From Lachancea mirantina (lineage: Eukaryota > Ascomycota > Saccharomycetes > Saccharomycetales > Saccharomycetaceae), in assembly GCA_900074745.1 (NCBI GenBank), contig LT598467.1, positions 1 to 64,000 on the forward strand: a stretch of DNA of 64,000 bases. The letters are read 5' to 3'. The notes beneath the pieces were generated by a model. That model searched no databases and had not been told where the DNA came from. It saw only the letters and a list, made by a program, of their open reading frames with translations. Below, in pieces: positions 9,400 to 18,839 of this stretch (position 1 is the first letter of the stretch; each line of letters begins with the position of its first letter). A program made the position numbers and the translations under genes.

Positions 9400-10840
9400 G
9401 TTTCGTGGTGGTACGTCGAATCGTACAGATCTTTGAATCAAGTGTTGGTCCCTTTATATACTTCTGAAAGCTCGACGGGGCATACACATTAATAATCTCT
9501 GAGGACATTTCGCCTGGCCATTGGTAGGATATGTGCTCACCCTCCCCTCCAACCGAGCCGCCGCAGGGTGCCGAGGTAATGCGACTCAAAGGGCTTTGTG
9601 CCTGTGGTGGCTTGGCGTCAGAATCGGTTACAAGACAACATCGGCTCGATGACAAATAGGCAAATCCCGAGATTGAAAATAAACAAACACGAGGTCGGAA
9701 GCGAGTGCATTTCATAATTCGCCCGCGTCCATTTCTGTGGCTTGCCTCGAAAAAGTTCGCATAAGGACAAAAGCAACTAGCGACTTCTCGGCATCATGGC
9801 GCACCGCCTTGAACGTTGGAACATGCTACACACAGCCCCGTGGTCTTGGCGGTACACACTCGCGCTATGAGCACTGCCCCGAAAATTTTGGGCTCTCAAA
9901 CGGCTCATATGCTATGTATCCATTAGAGATCACATCTTTATCTGTGATGAATGACAGATACTACGTAAGTTTTTCCGATCGAGGTGCTTATAAATGCCCT
10001 TGCAGATCTGGCCAGCAGAAGCACTGCGCACGAAACCGGCATATCTATGAGTTCAGCCGCCCTTCGATGCAGACAATGCACTGCGATTGCCGCTGCATTT
10101 GCCCAAGGTCGAAGTCTGAGCATTCCACACATCCGAGCGGTTTAAGCATCAGGGGCGAAGCACGATCATCTTGAAAAACTACTTCCGACCTGGCTGAAAT
10201 TACGTTAGAAAATCACGTGGTAGACTGCGACAAAATAAAGCATTTGGAGATACAGTCCATCTCCAAGAGTTGCTGCGTGTGAAAAAGCGTTCGTCAATTC
10301 TTCGGCATCGTCTGCTGTATCTTATAATAAAAAAGTCTATCACGCCTGACGAGGTTCTCTACCACTGACATTTTCATGCATTCGATTCTTCTCTGCAGCC
10401 CCAGGCCGTGAGACCCTGGGCAGTCGTTAATGGTGATATTTTGCACGTCGCATCTATAGTGCGTTCTCTAATCTCGTCAGGTTATATTTACATTTGGTAT
10501 TACGTGACTTCACCACAGAACAATACGACAGGCAGTAGCACAGAGGGTACGAGGGAAGTCTTCTCTCTCGGTCCTCCCAAAAAAGTAATTGGTCATTTAT
10601 GAAAGTTACAGAGTGGGAAAACTCGACCACTGCGGCCTGTTATTTATTTTCATGTTTGTGGAACAGACACAAACTTCTGGGTGTTTTCACAAAAACTAAA
10701 CATGCCAAGTTCAGCGTCATGCAGAGCAGACCATCTGATAAAGCCGCGTCACGCCCCCTCTTTCCATGATCCGCTGCCACATATTTTGGTTTCTCCGGGA
10801 GAATTACAGAGGCAATCTGCTCACGTTCGACTCTACTTTC

Positions 10841-10865
10841 AACACCCAGACACCCACGAGGTTAG
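10841..10865 (+). repeat. Subtelomeric Rap1-site repeat, copy 3
   Basis: Same 25-bp motif as at 117 and 714, one substitution (CGAGGTTAG). The Rap1 consensus match at 10842-10854 is perfect. It lies about 4.1 kb to the telomere side of the mating-type cassette. Confidence 0.7.
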
Positions 10866-11109
10866 CCAGTCATCCCCGTCCCTTTCAGAACCGGCATTGC
10901 TCTTTCGAAGCAGTTTTCCTCGTGCTGTCTCAGAAGAAAGGTCTCAGGCCAACATATCCATTCCAAAGTCCACAAGCACGCCGTTTTGCGGGTGAGAGCA
11001 CGCTTAGAAGTCACCGTCATTCGTGACAAGAATACCTTCACATGTCGTTCTATCGTTATCTCTGCAATTACAGGTACAGCGGTGTGCTCTGGACGTTTTT
11101 ATTGAGGTT

Positions 11110-11300
11110 AAACATCGTCGGTAGTCGGTAGATTCTTGAACTGTTCTTTTAATTCGTTCAAGATTGATCTTAATAATAAGGTAGGTAAGGTATTTAGTAT
11201 TTATATCTCTCCGTGGTTATCTTGGTATCATGGCAACCATAATTCTGGTCATTTCATGTCCTATCATACAATTCTCGTAATACTATTCCAACTTTAGGAT
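11110..11300 (+). repeat. Diverged direct repeat, copy A
   Basis: Resembles 11765-11950 in register, at roughly two thirds identity by eye. Shared anchors are CGTCGGT, GATAGATT versus GGTAGATT, TTAATTCGTT, a TCTCC-TGGTTA-CTTG block and ATGGC-ACC. No coding potential is seen in either copy. Confidence 0.5.
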
Positions 11301-11764
11301 TCCTTACTACCACTAAAATGGACGGTATGTTTTCGTGACACGCCATCCATCAAATCTCTTTTGATGCGATGACGGGGTGTGACGAAACCATGACGATCAC
11401 TGGAATCATTTGGTTTCCATGACTTCCTGTTAAGTTCTTCATGAACCGTCCGTTCAGTATTGTCTTTTCATGATCTGTCACTGTGATCACGTGTCATTAC
11501 ATCTTGATGATGTCCCATCTCGCCATCTCCTTCCAACAGTTTTGTTTTACAGTCCAAAGAATTCAGCAGAGACTCGAATTGTAGTCAAAAGTCCAAAATG
11601 TTTTCTATCTTCGCGTGAGAAGGCTTTTAACCCAATCTCCAAAGCTATTTGCCGATATTATACGGCTCGATTGCGCCTAGGGTAGAGAATCTCAGGCTAT
11701 ATTTGTTGGCATTAGCTTTGGTACTTAAAAGTGTCGACTGATCAACTGGAGTTTTTCTAGGTTT

Positions 11765-11950
11765 TCCGGCGTCGGTGGTCGATAGATTGTTGAATTATTC
11801 ACTTAATTCGTTGATACTTTCCTTGATTGTAAAACGTAGCGGGTGTTGTGTACTTATGTGTCTCCATGGTTACCTTGACATAATGGCCACCGTCAAGCTG
11901 GTTAAATTGTCCTCCTTTAACCAATTCTTGTTGTACCTCTTTAAACCACC
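11765..11950 (+). repeat. Diverged direct repeat, copy B
   Basis: Partner of the copy about 655 bp to the left. Both are in the same orientation. The pair looks like an old local duplication of non-coding subtelomeric DNA. Confidence 0.5.
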
Positions 11951-13271
11951 ATCACTTACTTTCGTTAAGAGCGCTGAAGTCTCAGCTCAGGTGATAATCA
12001 GAAACGAGTGTCAGAAAACTGAAAGGAGAGCAGACTTAAAATCCAGTTCCACTTTTGTTCATAAGCTATTTCCTAGGGATGGGATGTTTTCTTTTATTAG
12101 TCCACTCGGCAACTTTGGAAAAGTCAAAGTCATTAGGTTAATCACCTCAGGGCGAATGGAATCACGCTTTTTGTTTGGACAAACTCGAAAATACAGCCTT
12201 GTTTGCTCAGACTTTTCATAGCTTTCTGATAAAATTGACCCAGACCTTCTATTGGGCATTATAACCTGGCAACTTGATCATATGAACCCAACTTTCCACC
12301 TGCGTTATGCGACCAAACATTTATCACGGAGAGCACTCTCCTTTCAAGGAAAGCAGGCAGCCAGAAACATTTTTTCGACTAGTTTTCAGCGTTGTCAGTC
12401 GCCATGCATAAGCTCATATGAAAAGCAAAAGGGAAAGTCTCTGCGGTGAATATTCTAAAAATATATGATTCACATTTATTCGGCAAAAAGACCTTGCTTA
12501 TTCTCTTATAAGAGAAGCCGTTTTGCTTGCCTTCGAGCAAATTAATCTTTGGTGGTTACCTATGTCTGGTATAAGGCAAAAGATCTCATGGTAGAATGAG
12601 CGGAGAGATGCATGTTAAAAGCTTTTTTTTTGACTAGGTTGATGCCCACTAAATTTTTTCACGAACTCCGGCCGGAGGAAAAATGTCAATACTCCTCGCC
12701 TTTCCTCTAAAAATTCCAACAGCGAACAAGAAGACGGGCATGAGAATGATGGCAACCACCTGACGACCTCAGAAAAATCTCGAGTCACATCATCACTATC
12801 ACCACTCCACTAAGAGGACTTTATCCCAAGGTTAACATCTTTTTCTCTTTCTCTTCCAACGCGAAAGAAGCAGCCCCTGGGATGATCGTGGGCTGAGCAT
12901 GTAAGGTGACAAACAATTCTCGCGTGAGAATCGGAAGATGCTTCCTAAATTTCTGAACTTCGCTGATTTCTGTGTTGCGTTTAGCTGCATTTCTCAACTT
13001 TCAATCGACTTTAATTCGATGGGTACCTTAAAGGTTATGAGACTACCTGTCAGTTGATACATTCTGCAAAGGTGGAAGATGCTAGTGGACATCTGGTGAT
13101 AACAATAGTTCTTCAACCAATCTTTAACAAGATTCTAAACTGCATGTATAAATGGGCAAAACCATCTTTCTAAGATATTCAATTATGCTTTGAGCTGAAG
13201 GGTCAAACTTCTTAGCAACATTGAATAAAATCGCTAAAAGTCTCCTTATTGCGAAAACAACATACCGCAGG

Positions 13272-14429
13272 ATGTCTTCAGTTGTGGGATTTTACATTCC
13301 ATCCGTTTCTCTTTTTGGCGAAGGTGCCGTGGAAGAGATGGTCAAGATGATCAAAAACAAAGGTTTCAAAAGGCCATTGATCGTCACTGACCCCGGTATT
13401 GCCAAAATTGGTCTTTCTGATAAGGTGTCCAAATTATTGAGTAATGAAGGGCTAAGCGTCTCGGTTTATGACCAAACGCAGCCAAATCCAAGCATGAAAA
13501 ACGTTAAAGACGGCCTTAATGTTTTGAATGCAAATATTTGCGACGCTGTTGTCTCTATTGGAGGAGGTTCTGCCCACGATAATGCCAAAGCCATTGCCTT
13601 GGTTGCCACCAATGGTGGTGACATTCAAGACTACGAGGGTGTGAACAAGTCGCAAAAAAATTCGTTGCCACTATTTGCTATCAACACGACTGCAGGAACA
13701 GCCTCCGAAATGACAAGATTTACGATCATCACCCATGAGGAAAAGAAAACAAAAATGGCCATTATTGACAACAATGTAACTCCTGTTGTTGCGGTTAATG
13801 ACCCTGCTACCATGTTTGGTCTGCCTCCAGCATTGACTGCGGCAACCGGAATGGATGCATTGACTCATTGTGTCGAGGCCTTTGTTTCTACCGCTGCCAA
13901 CCCCATCACGGATGCCTGCGCCTTGAAAGGTGTTGATCTCATTAATGAGAGCTTGATTGCGGCATTTAAGAACGGGCAAGATAAGAAAGCTCGTACAAAT
14001 ATGTGCTATGCAGAGTACCTTGCAGGTATGGCTTTCAATAACGCTTCTTTGGGCTATGTTCATGCCATTGCCCACCAACTTGGTGGATTTTATCACTTGC
14101 CACATGGTGTTTGCAACGCAGTTCTTTTGCCACACGTGCAGTCGTTTAACAAGGAAGACAAGATTGCCAACGAAAGATTAGCTGAAATTTCTATTCATCT
14201 TGGCGCCTCTGAGAAATCTGCGGAAGCAGCTATTGAATGCATTCACAAAATCAACCGAGCTTTGAACATGCCAAACAATTTGAAGGATCTTGGCGTTAAA
14301 AGAGAAGATTTTGAGCTGCTTGCTGACCATGCAATGAAGGATGCCTGTCATGCCACAAACCCAATCATCTTCAAAAAGGATGAAGTAATTGCTATTTTGA
14401 AGCAAGCTTATGAGCACAATTCCAATTGA
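13272..14429 (+). CDS. ADH4: Iron-dependent alcohol dehydrogenase, ADH4 type
   Basis: 385 residues from ATG 13272 (MSSVVGFYIPSVSLFGEG), which aligns with the start of S. cerevisiae Adh4; the open frame upstream has no ATG. This is a group III metal-dependent alcohol dehydrogenase reducing acetaldehyde to ethanol or the reverse with NAD(H). Visible motifs are the nucleotide-binding VVSIGGGSAHDNAKA, NTTAGTASEMTRF, and the metal ligands in GYVHAIAHQLGG followed by HLPHGVCNAVLLPH. The length is normal and similarity to Adh4 is high along the whole protein. ADH4 is also subtelomeric in S. cerevisiae (chromosome VII). Here it abuts the mating-type cassette. Spacer 14430-14989 shows nothing coding. 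Confidence 0.93.
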   Translation: MSSVVGFYIPSVSLFGEGAVEEMVKMIKNKGFKRPLIVTDPGIAKIGLSDKVSKLLSNEGLSVSVYDQTQPNPSMKNVKDGLNVLNANICDAVVSIGGGSAHDNAKAIALVATNGGDIQDYEGVNKSQKNSLPLFAINTTAGTASEMTRFTIITHEEKKTKMAIIDNNVTPVVAVNDPATMFGLPPALTAATGMDALTHCVEAFVSTAANPITDACALKGVDLINESLIAAFKNGQDKKARTNMCYAEYLAGMAFNNASLGYVHAIAHQLGGFYHLPHGVCNAVLLPHVQSFNKEDKIANERLAEISIHLGASEKSAEAAIECIHKINRALNMPNNLKDLGVKREDFELLADHAMKDACHATNPIIFKKDEVIAILKQAYEHNSN

Positions 14430-14989
14430 ATGTCACGAGGAATGATTTTTAAGCAAAGCATTTTGAAATGTGGACTGTTTAAATTTTAATTAGGATGCAA
14501 TAAGTTCAACTATTTAATGAGTTGTTGAGAAAATTCTTGAGCGAGCTCGAAAATGGCAGCTCCATCGTCATCCAGTCTTAAAGTGGCATTGGGCTTAGTT
14601 CTGTAATTGAAATGAAAATGCAAGTGTTACAAAAAATTCTATTGGTGGTGGATAACGGTACTCCGTGCTATCAGATACACAGCGGATAAAATTACAACAA
14701 AACCATAAACACCGAAACCTTTCACCGAGTATTTTGCGGAGATGTGGAAATTCCAGAAACTTATCCGTTAAGGTAAATTCAGTTTTCATTTTTAGATTTT
14801 GTGAGCCTGTTTTCAGTCAGGTGTTTTTCAAGGCCGCTGGGCTCAAGTCAAATAAGCTCGAGCTTGTAATAAAGGTCTCATTAAATTCGTTCCAAAGTTG
14901 GGTATCATGTACTGAAAACAAAATTCTGGTCAATAATGTACGAGCAACTAAGTAAAATCAAGATCCATTTCAGCGAAAAACCCTCCTCT

Positions 14990-15303
14990 GGGTGGCAAAG
15001 GAGACTATACTTATTGCAGACAGCTATGAGAGGTTCAAGGTCGCTTCTAACGAAGTAGTAGCGTCGACGGCTCAATTAGTAGCAGCCTGTCGAGTAAAAA
15101 ATCCACCCTCCCAAGCAAAGTTAGAGCAATGCAGTAGAATTGTGTCTAGCGCAGTTAAAAAGCTCGTACAAAAACCAAATGAGGCACCATTCACGGAACC
15201 ACTGAAGGAAATGGATCAGCAGGTCGAGATTGTGAGACTTGAGAATGCACTTGAAGAAGCAAGAAAAAGATTAGGTGACATTAGGAAGCAGAGTTATACC
15301 TAG
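14990..15303 (+). pseudogene. SLA2: SLA2 3'-end fragment (Z-box gene piece)
   Basis: About 104 codons ending at TAG 15301-15303. The text (VAKETILIADSYERF; VASNEVVASTAQLVAACRVK; RIVSSAVKKLV; coiled-coil ending RLGDIRKQ) is the C-terminal part of the I/LWEQ (talin-HIP1R) actin-binding domain of Sla2, the endocytic adaptor. The remaining roughly nine tenths of SLA2 is absent; upstream lies the ADH4-type gene. A gene piece of this kind is what gene conversion between MAT and silent cassettes leaves in the Z box, so it is a structural repeat and not an expressed protein. It overlaps the 3' end of the a1 exon on the opposite strand by 23 bases. Confidence 0.85.
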
Positions 15304-15561
15304 CACGCTTATTCGAAAACCATATCCTTACTTGAGTCTCACTCAAGTAAAGACGTCTTGCGATTATTCGGCACTCCAAACAGTTAAGAAATCTCTTTTT
15401 CGCAAATACAGATTCCAAGACATCTCTAGTTTCCTTCGATAAGAGAGTCCTCCTTGGGTTTTGATTAACAAACACTTGTTCCTTAGACTCGACAACAGCA
15501 TCTTGGAGTAAAGTAGCATAATTTTCATAAATCTTATCACAGACTTCTTGGGGTGTGGAAT
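15281..15561 (-). pseudogene. MATA1: MATa1 3' exon with complete homeodomain
   Basis: A 281-base exon on the minus strand. It begins after a splice acceptor (AG at 15563-15562) with a branch-point-like GTCTAAC at 15589-15583, reads about 30 residues of N-terminal domain and then a homeodomain (TLLSKETRDVLESVF; CRIIARRLYLSETQVR; IWFSNKRAR) to a stop inside the SLA2 fragment. Helix 3 with WFSNKR is the a1-type recognition helix. a1 pairs with alpha2 to repress haploid genes. I find no first exon: directly upstream is alpha1, ending at 15621, and no plausible splice donor lies between. So this is most likely the invariant a1 3' end carried in the Z box of an alpha cassette. A splice from inside the alpha1 transcript is a less likely alternative. 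Confidence 0.75.
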
Positions 15562-15620
15562 CTTCACATGGTTTGATTGAATGTTAGACTTATTTTACAC
15601 AGGTGATAGCAGCATAAAGA

Positions 15621-16286
15621 CTAAGCGAGAGACTCGTTTAGCCACTCAATAAATGATTCATAATCCAAGCAATTCATTCGATCCATCTTTGGTTCTTTTT
15701 CAAAAATATTTTCGACAAAGGGTTTAGATGCTTCAAGGTTTTTTTTCACGTTTTGGGGATTATTTGCCAAAATATGATTTTGATGAATCCATTCAACAAA
15801 CACCTGGCCATCGTTTTCTTTGTTATACTGATGAGACAAAAGGTCCCACGCTTTTTGTTCTTTTGGGTTTTTTGACCAGAACTCGGATAAAACACTAGAC
15901 AGCTTTTGTTGAGTAACCTTTTTCGTAATGCATTTTGAGTAGTAGCTTCTGAACGCAATAAAAGAATTTATGGAACGTCTCTTGTTAGTCTTTTCTTCCC
16001 TCCGATTGTTTGTTCCAGGATAAGTATTGCTTTGGGGGGTAATGAAGTTTTCTGAAAACAGTTCAAGGTGCCGAAGGACTTTATTTGGATCCGCAATCGT
16101 TATTTTTTTCTTGCGTGCTACTATTACATTACATCCTTTGAAATTCTTCAAAGCTATTCCCTTTTTATTTCGTCTCTTGTTTATTTGTTTTCTCTGCGTT
16201 AGCCGGTTCTGAAAATCCGGCCTGCTTTTGCAAATTTCGACTTTGAACGTGGGAATAGTGAATCTCGGCATCTCACGAGTAGTCAT
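15621..16286 (-). CDS. MATALPHA1: Mating-type alpha1 transcription activator (alpha-box)
   Basis: 221 residues. The alpha-box lies at about 100-170 with RRSINSFIAFRSYYS, LSSVLSEFWSKNPKEQKAW and GQVFVEWI, the diagnostic spacing of the family; S. cerevisiae alpha1 (175 residues) has the same core. The N-terminal 95 residues are very basic. alpha1 acts with Mcm1 to switch on alpha-specific genes. It is divergent from alpha2 across a 316-bp shared promoter, the standard arrangement of Y-alpha. The stop lies about 60 bases before the a1 exon acceptor. If the locus is HML-like it will be silenced and used as donor for switching; the sequence itself is intact. Confidence 0.92.
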   Translation of the reverse strand: MTTREMPRFTIPTFKVEICKSRPDFQNRLTQRKQINKRRNKKGIALKNFKGCNVIVARKKKITIADPNKVLRHLELFSENFITPQSNTYPGTNNRREEKTNKRRSINSFIAFRSYYSKCITKKVTQQKLSSVLSEFWSKNPKEQKAWDLLSHQYNKENDGQVFVEWIHQNHILANNPQNVKKNLEASKPFVENIFEKEPKMDRMNCLDYESFIEWLNESLA

Positions 16287-16602
16287 CTTAAAATACAGTT
16301 TTTTCAGCCAAGATCTTCTAGCAAGTTATGAACAGCAAAATGATCAATCATTTTTATACAAATCACATTCAAAGAAGAAGGATCGCTTTTATTACTTTTG
16401 CCAGACATCATGTTCCATCATAATGTTGTTAATTTCTTTTCGCATCTTTTAGTATTCTTGGGATGTTTTAAAACGTTCATATTAGTTCTGTTGCCTGTGG
16501 ATCGATGCAGGTCATTTTCCTTTTTTAATTTAGGTTTTAAGGTCGGCTATATTAATAGCGGAAATTATCTCAGGTTCTAAGTTCATTTTCTCTAGAACCG
16601 CA
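16287..16602. promoter_or_regulatory. Divergent alpha1/alpha2 promoter
   Basis: AT-rich 316-bp spacer between the two divergent mating-type starts. It contains TCATGT at 16408-16413, which matches the left half of the a1-alpha2 operator (TCRTGT), but I cannot find a convincing right half. No other protein frame is supported. Confidence 0.5.
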
Positions 16603-17236
16603 ATGTCAAAATTTCCAGTCTCCAGGTTACTGACGGACGCACAGAGCGATATTGCATTGAGGTGGGTCTACTTGTCACTAAGTGTACCTTTCTAAATCTA
16701 AATTTCTTCGAATTCTAACTTTCTGTTTTCTGCAAGTGACAATTTGAACACTCTCCGTGGTTTAAGCAAATTCTATGAAGTGGTTTCTGAAGATCTACTA
16801 CAAGAAATATGCCAAGATGTTCTTATCGTATGTTCACTGCTAATTAATGCTTTGCATGCTTATTACTTACAATTATTAGCGATAGTCTTTACTGTCTTTT
16901 AAATTTAAAGATAACCTTTCGAAAGTGGAGTTACAATTAATATCTCAAATTCAATTTCTTAGTTTGAGTTTATTGAAAAAGGGAAGGGACTTTACAAGGT
17001 TGGAAAATACTCGAGAGTTGGGATTTAAGTTGAGGAAATTTTATAATTTCCTTTTGGAACGTTGGGTTGCGAACCATAACAACTGTCTCTATCCCAGCAA
17101 TGAGCAGCTTTATTTTTTACGCCGGTACACAGGACTTTCGTTGATTCAAATAAAAGACTGGTTTAGCAATCGAAGGAGATCATTGAAAAAACATCAAATT
17201 TCTGAGCATGTTCTCTCCGTACTACCAAGTACCTGA
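16603..17236 (+). CDS. MATALPHA2: Mating-type alpha2 homeodomain protein (three exons)
   Basis: Proposed exons are 16603-16661, 16737-16827 and 16886-17236, giving 166 residues. Intron 1 (75 bases) has donor GTGGGT, branch TTCTAAC and acceptor CAAG; intron 2 (58 bases) has donor GTATGT, a TGCTAAT-like branch and acceptor ATAG. Frames join cleanly (150 coding bases before exon 3). The N-terminus MSKFPVSRLLTDAQ resembles alpha2 starts. A TALE homeodomain covers about the last 75 residues: LRKFYNFLLERWVANHNNCLYPSNEQ carries the three-residue loop extension and IQIKDWFSNRRRS is helix 3. alpha2 represses a-specific genes with Mcm1 and haploid genes with a1. S. cerevisiae alpha2 has no introns. The non-consensus first donor is the least certain part. 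Confidence 0.82.
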
Positions 17237-18839
17237 TCTTTTTCCTTTTTAAAACATAAACCTCCGTGCTTTATTCAAAGTCTATTTGATTTTATTTCCT
17301 GTAATTTTTACGAAGGATCAGTATCTCCTTGCAAACTTAATTTTTTACTTTGAAACATTTTCTATGCCATCTCTCAGACGCCGCATTAATTTCATTTGAT
17401 CAGTCCCGACAAAATATTTCGTTATTATTCTCTCGCTCTATTTTCTAGCGTTTTGATCCGTTCCCTTATTTTCTTTCCGCTACCTAAGGATAGGATCTGT
17501 ACAATTTTGTTCGGTTGCTGAGAGGGTTTGAGTCTTTTCGCACCTTTAAAAAACTGACCGAAGCCATTGGAAGAAAATGCATACCATCAACCTACAGTTA
17601 CGAAACGCTGACCAATGCGGCAGACACTACAGCCATCGAGAGCAAGAACACCTACAAGGCCTTCTGTGGCAGATTCTCTCTGAAGGACCGCCCTCCTACC
17701 CGCACCAACCACTCCCTGCCACCTCCCATGCCCCTCATTCTCCACAAAAAGAAAATCCAGATGAATTTATTAGTTTAAGTCGAGCGGCTATTTTTCCTTT
17801 TATGGACATTCTGTCATATCTCATTCCCTTTATGTGGTGTAAGATTACATAAGAGTGCATATATGTTTTTGTTACTGCAGCCGGCTTTGTTTACCTTGTA
17901 TCCTTTTCATTTCTTTTCTGTTTCTCATTTGATTGTTTGGGTTTCTTACTTATTTTTCTTTTGTTTCTTTTTGTTTTTTTTGCGTTTTTTATTTTTTTTT
18001 TTATTTTTTTTATTTTTTTTATTTTTTTATCTTTTTGGCTATTAATTCGGTTAAACTGTTAAGAGATTTGGCTTTCTTCGTTTTCTGCGAAAGCCGTTTT
18101 TCGGACAGTATTGTGGAGTCAACTGCGTTTTATCATATTGTTGAGATTATAATTAGTGCTAATATAGATAGTCATTGGGATGTTCGTCAAGCGCCTTCCC
18201 AGGATCTGCGAGAGCATTTTTTTGACATCCGTTTTTCGAACTGCGTTACTACTACATAGCGACAGTTGGCTATGTTAACCAGAGTGACGAAATGTTTGTC
18301 TCTACTGTCGCATGGAAAAAACCTGCGGGAGGGTATTTAAAACCTACTGTCTCGCAAATCAAGAATATGTCTTCCACAATACTCGACGTCATTTCTGACT
18401 TAATTATAAACGGGCATAAAAGCAATGCCCTCTTTTTAAACTTTGATTGTAAATTTGAAGGAAGGTCCTTCACCTAGAATAGCATATGGTCAGAATGATT
18501 TCGGTTAGACAATACTGGTATATCTCTGTTATGTTCTAACAACAATGCAAAAACTATTTGCATTGGCAAGAAAACAGGAAGGAATGAATGACAGTTGTTT
18601 GAAGTAATGCACGCTATGATTGAAGTGGTTCAATAAAGCGATTTTCGGGTGTGAACTCAAATCTCATCACTACCAACGAGTTATTGGGGCACCTTCAATG
18701 TTTATTTTGATTTCATTGTTGATCATCACGAAACTCTCATCAAAAAGGAACAGGAAAAAAATTTTGGGCCTAAAGATCGCGTGGGCGGCGGAATCGATAT
18801 TGCACTGCTAGCCAGGTGTAATCAAGCAACGGGATAAAT
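17237..18839. other. Spacer between cassette and VAC17, likely containing the X box
   Basis: 1.6 kb without a supported gene. A 180-bp GC-richer patch (about 17570-17760) stands out in AT-rich DNA and reads as codon-like sequence in one frame (17515-17778), but I recognise nothing in it. A T-rich tract is at 17941-18040. If the cassette is silent, the X box and a silencer should lie here. Confidence 0.5.
17941..18040. repeat. T-rich low-complexity tract
   Basis: About 100 bases that are almost all T on the plus strand, broken by single A, C or G. Blocks such as TTTTTTATTTTTTT resemble the AT-rich, strand-biased cores of yeast replication origins. An open frame across it encodes only a phenylalanine-rich string and is not a gene. 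Confidence 0.7.

Larger units (their letters stand above)
9400..13271. other. Long subtelomeric spacer (3.9 kb)
   Basis: No frame here has a recognisable domain. The two longer ones (9737-10174 and 11775-12221) look random in composition, so I call none. Contents I can support are the third Rap1-site repeat (10841-10865), a diverged pair of about 190-bp repeats (11110-11300 and 11765-11950), and the promoter of the alcohol dehydrogenase at the right. GC content falls from left to right. Confidence 0.6.
14990..17236. other. Mating-type cassette in HML position (SLA2 end, a1 exon, alpha1, alpha2)
   Basis: This block holds mating-type information only: a 3' fragment of SLA2, a 3' exon of MATa1, MATalpha1 and MATalpha2. 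Next to it on the right is VAC17, then MRC1 and KRR1, which in S. cerevisiae lie just inside HML. In pre-duplication yeasts MAT is flanked by SLA2 and the repeated Z box of the silent cassettes contains the SLA2 3' end. The block therefore reads as Z (SLA2, a1 end), Y-alpha (alpha1, alpha2) and X to the right. X cannot be delimited without a second cassette. Confidence 0.8.

Noticed and set aside
10200-10320. ATCACGTG near 10210 as a centromere CDEI element
   Set aside because: No AT-rich CDEII and no CDEIII-like TCCGAA motif follow. Other CACGTG sites in the window are promoter E-boxes.
9737-12221. Frames of 145 and 148 codons in the subtelomeric spacer
   Set aside because: Random-looking composition, and overlap with non-coding repeats.
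17863-18259. Open frames across the T-rich tract
   Set aside because: They encode phenylalanine strings from low-complexity DNA.
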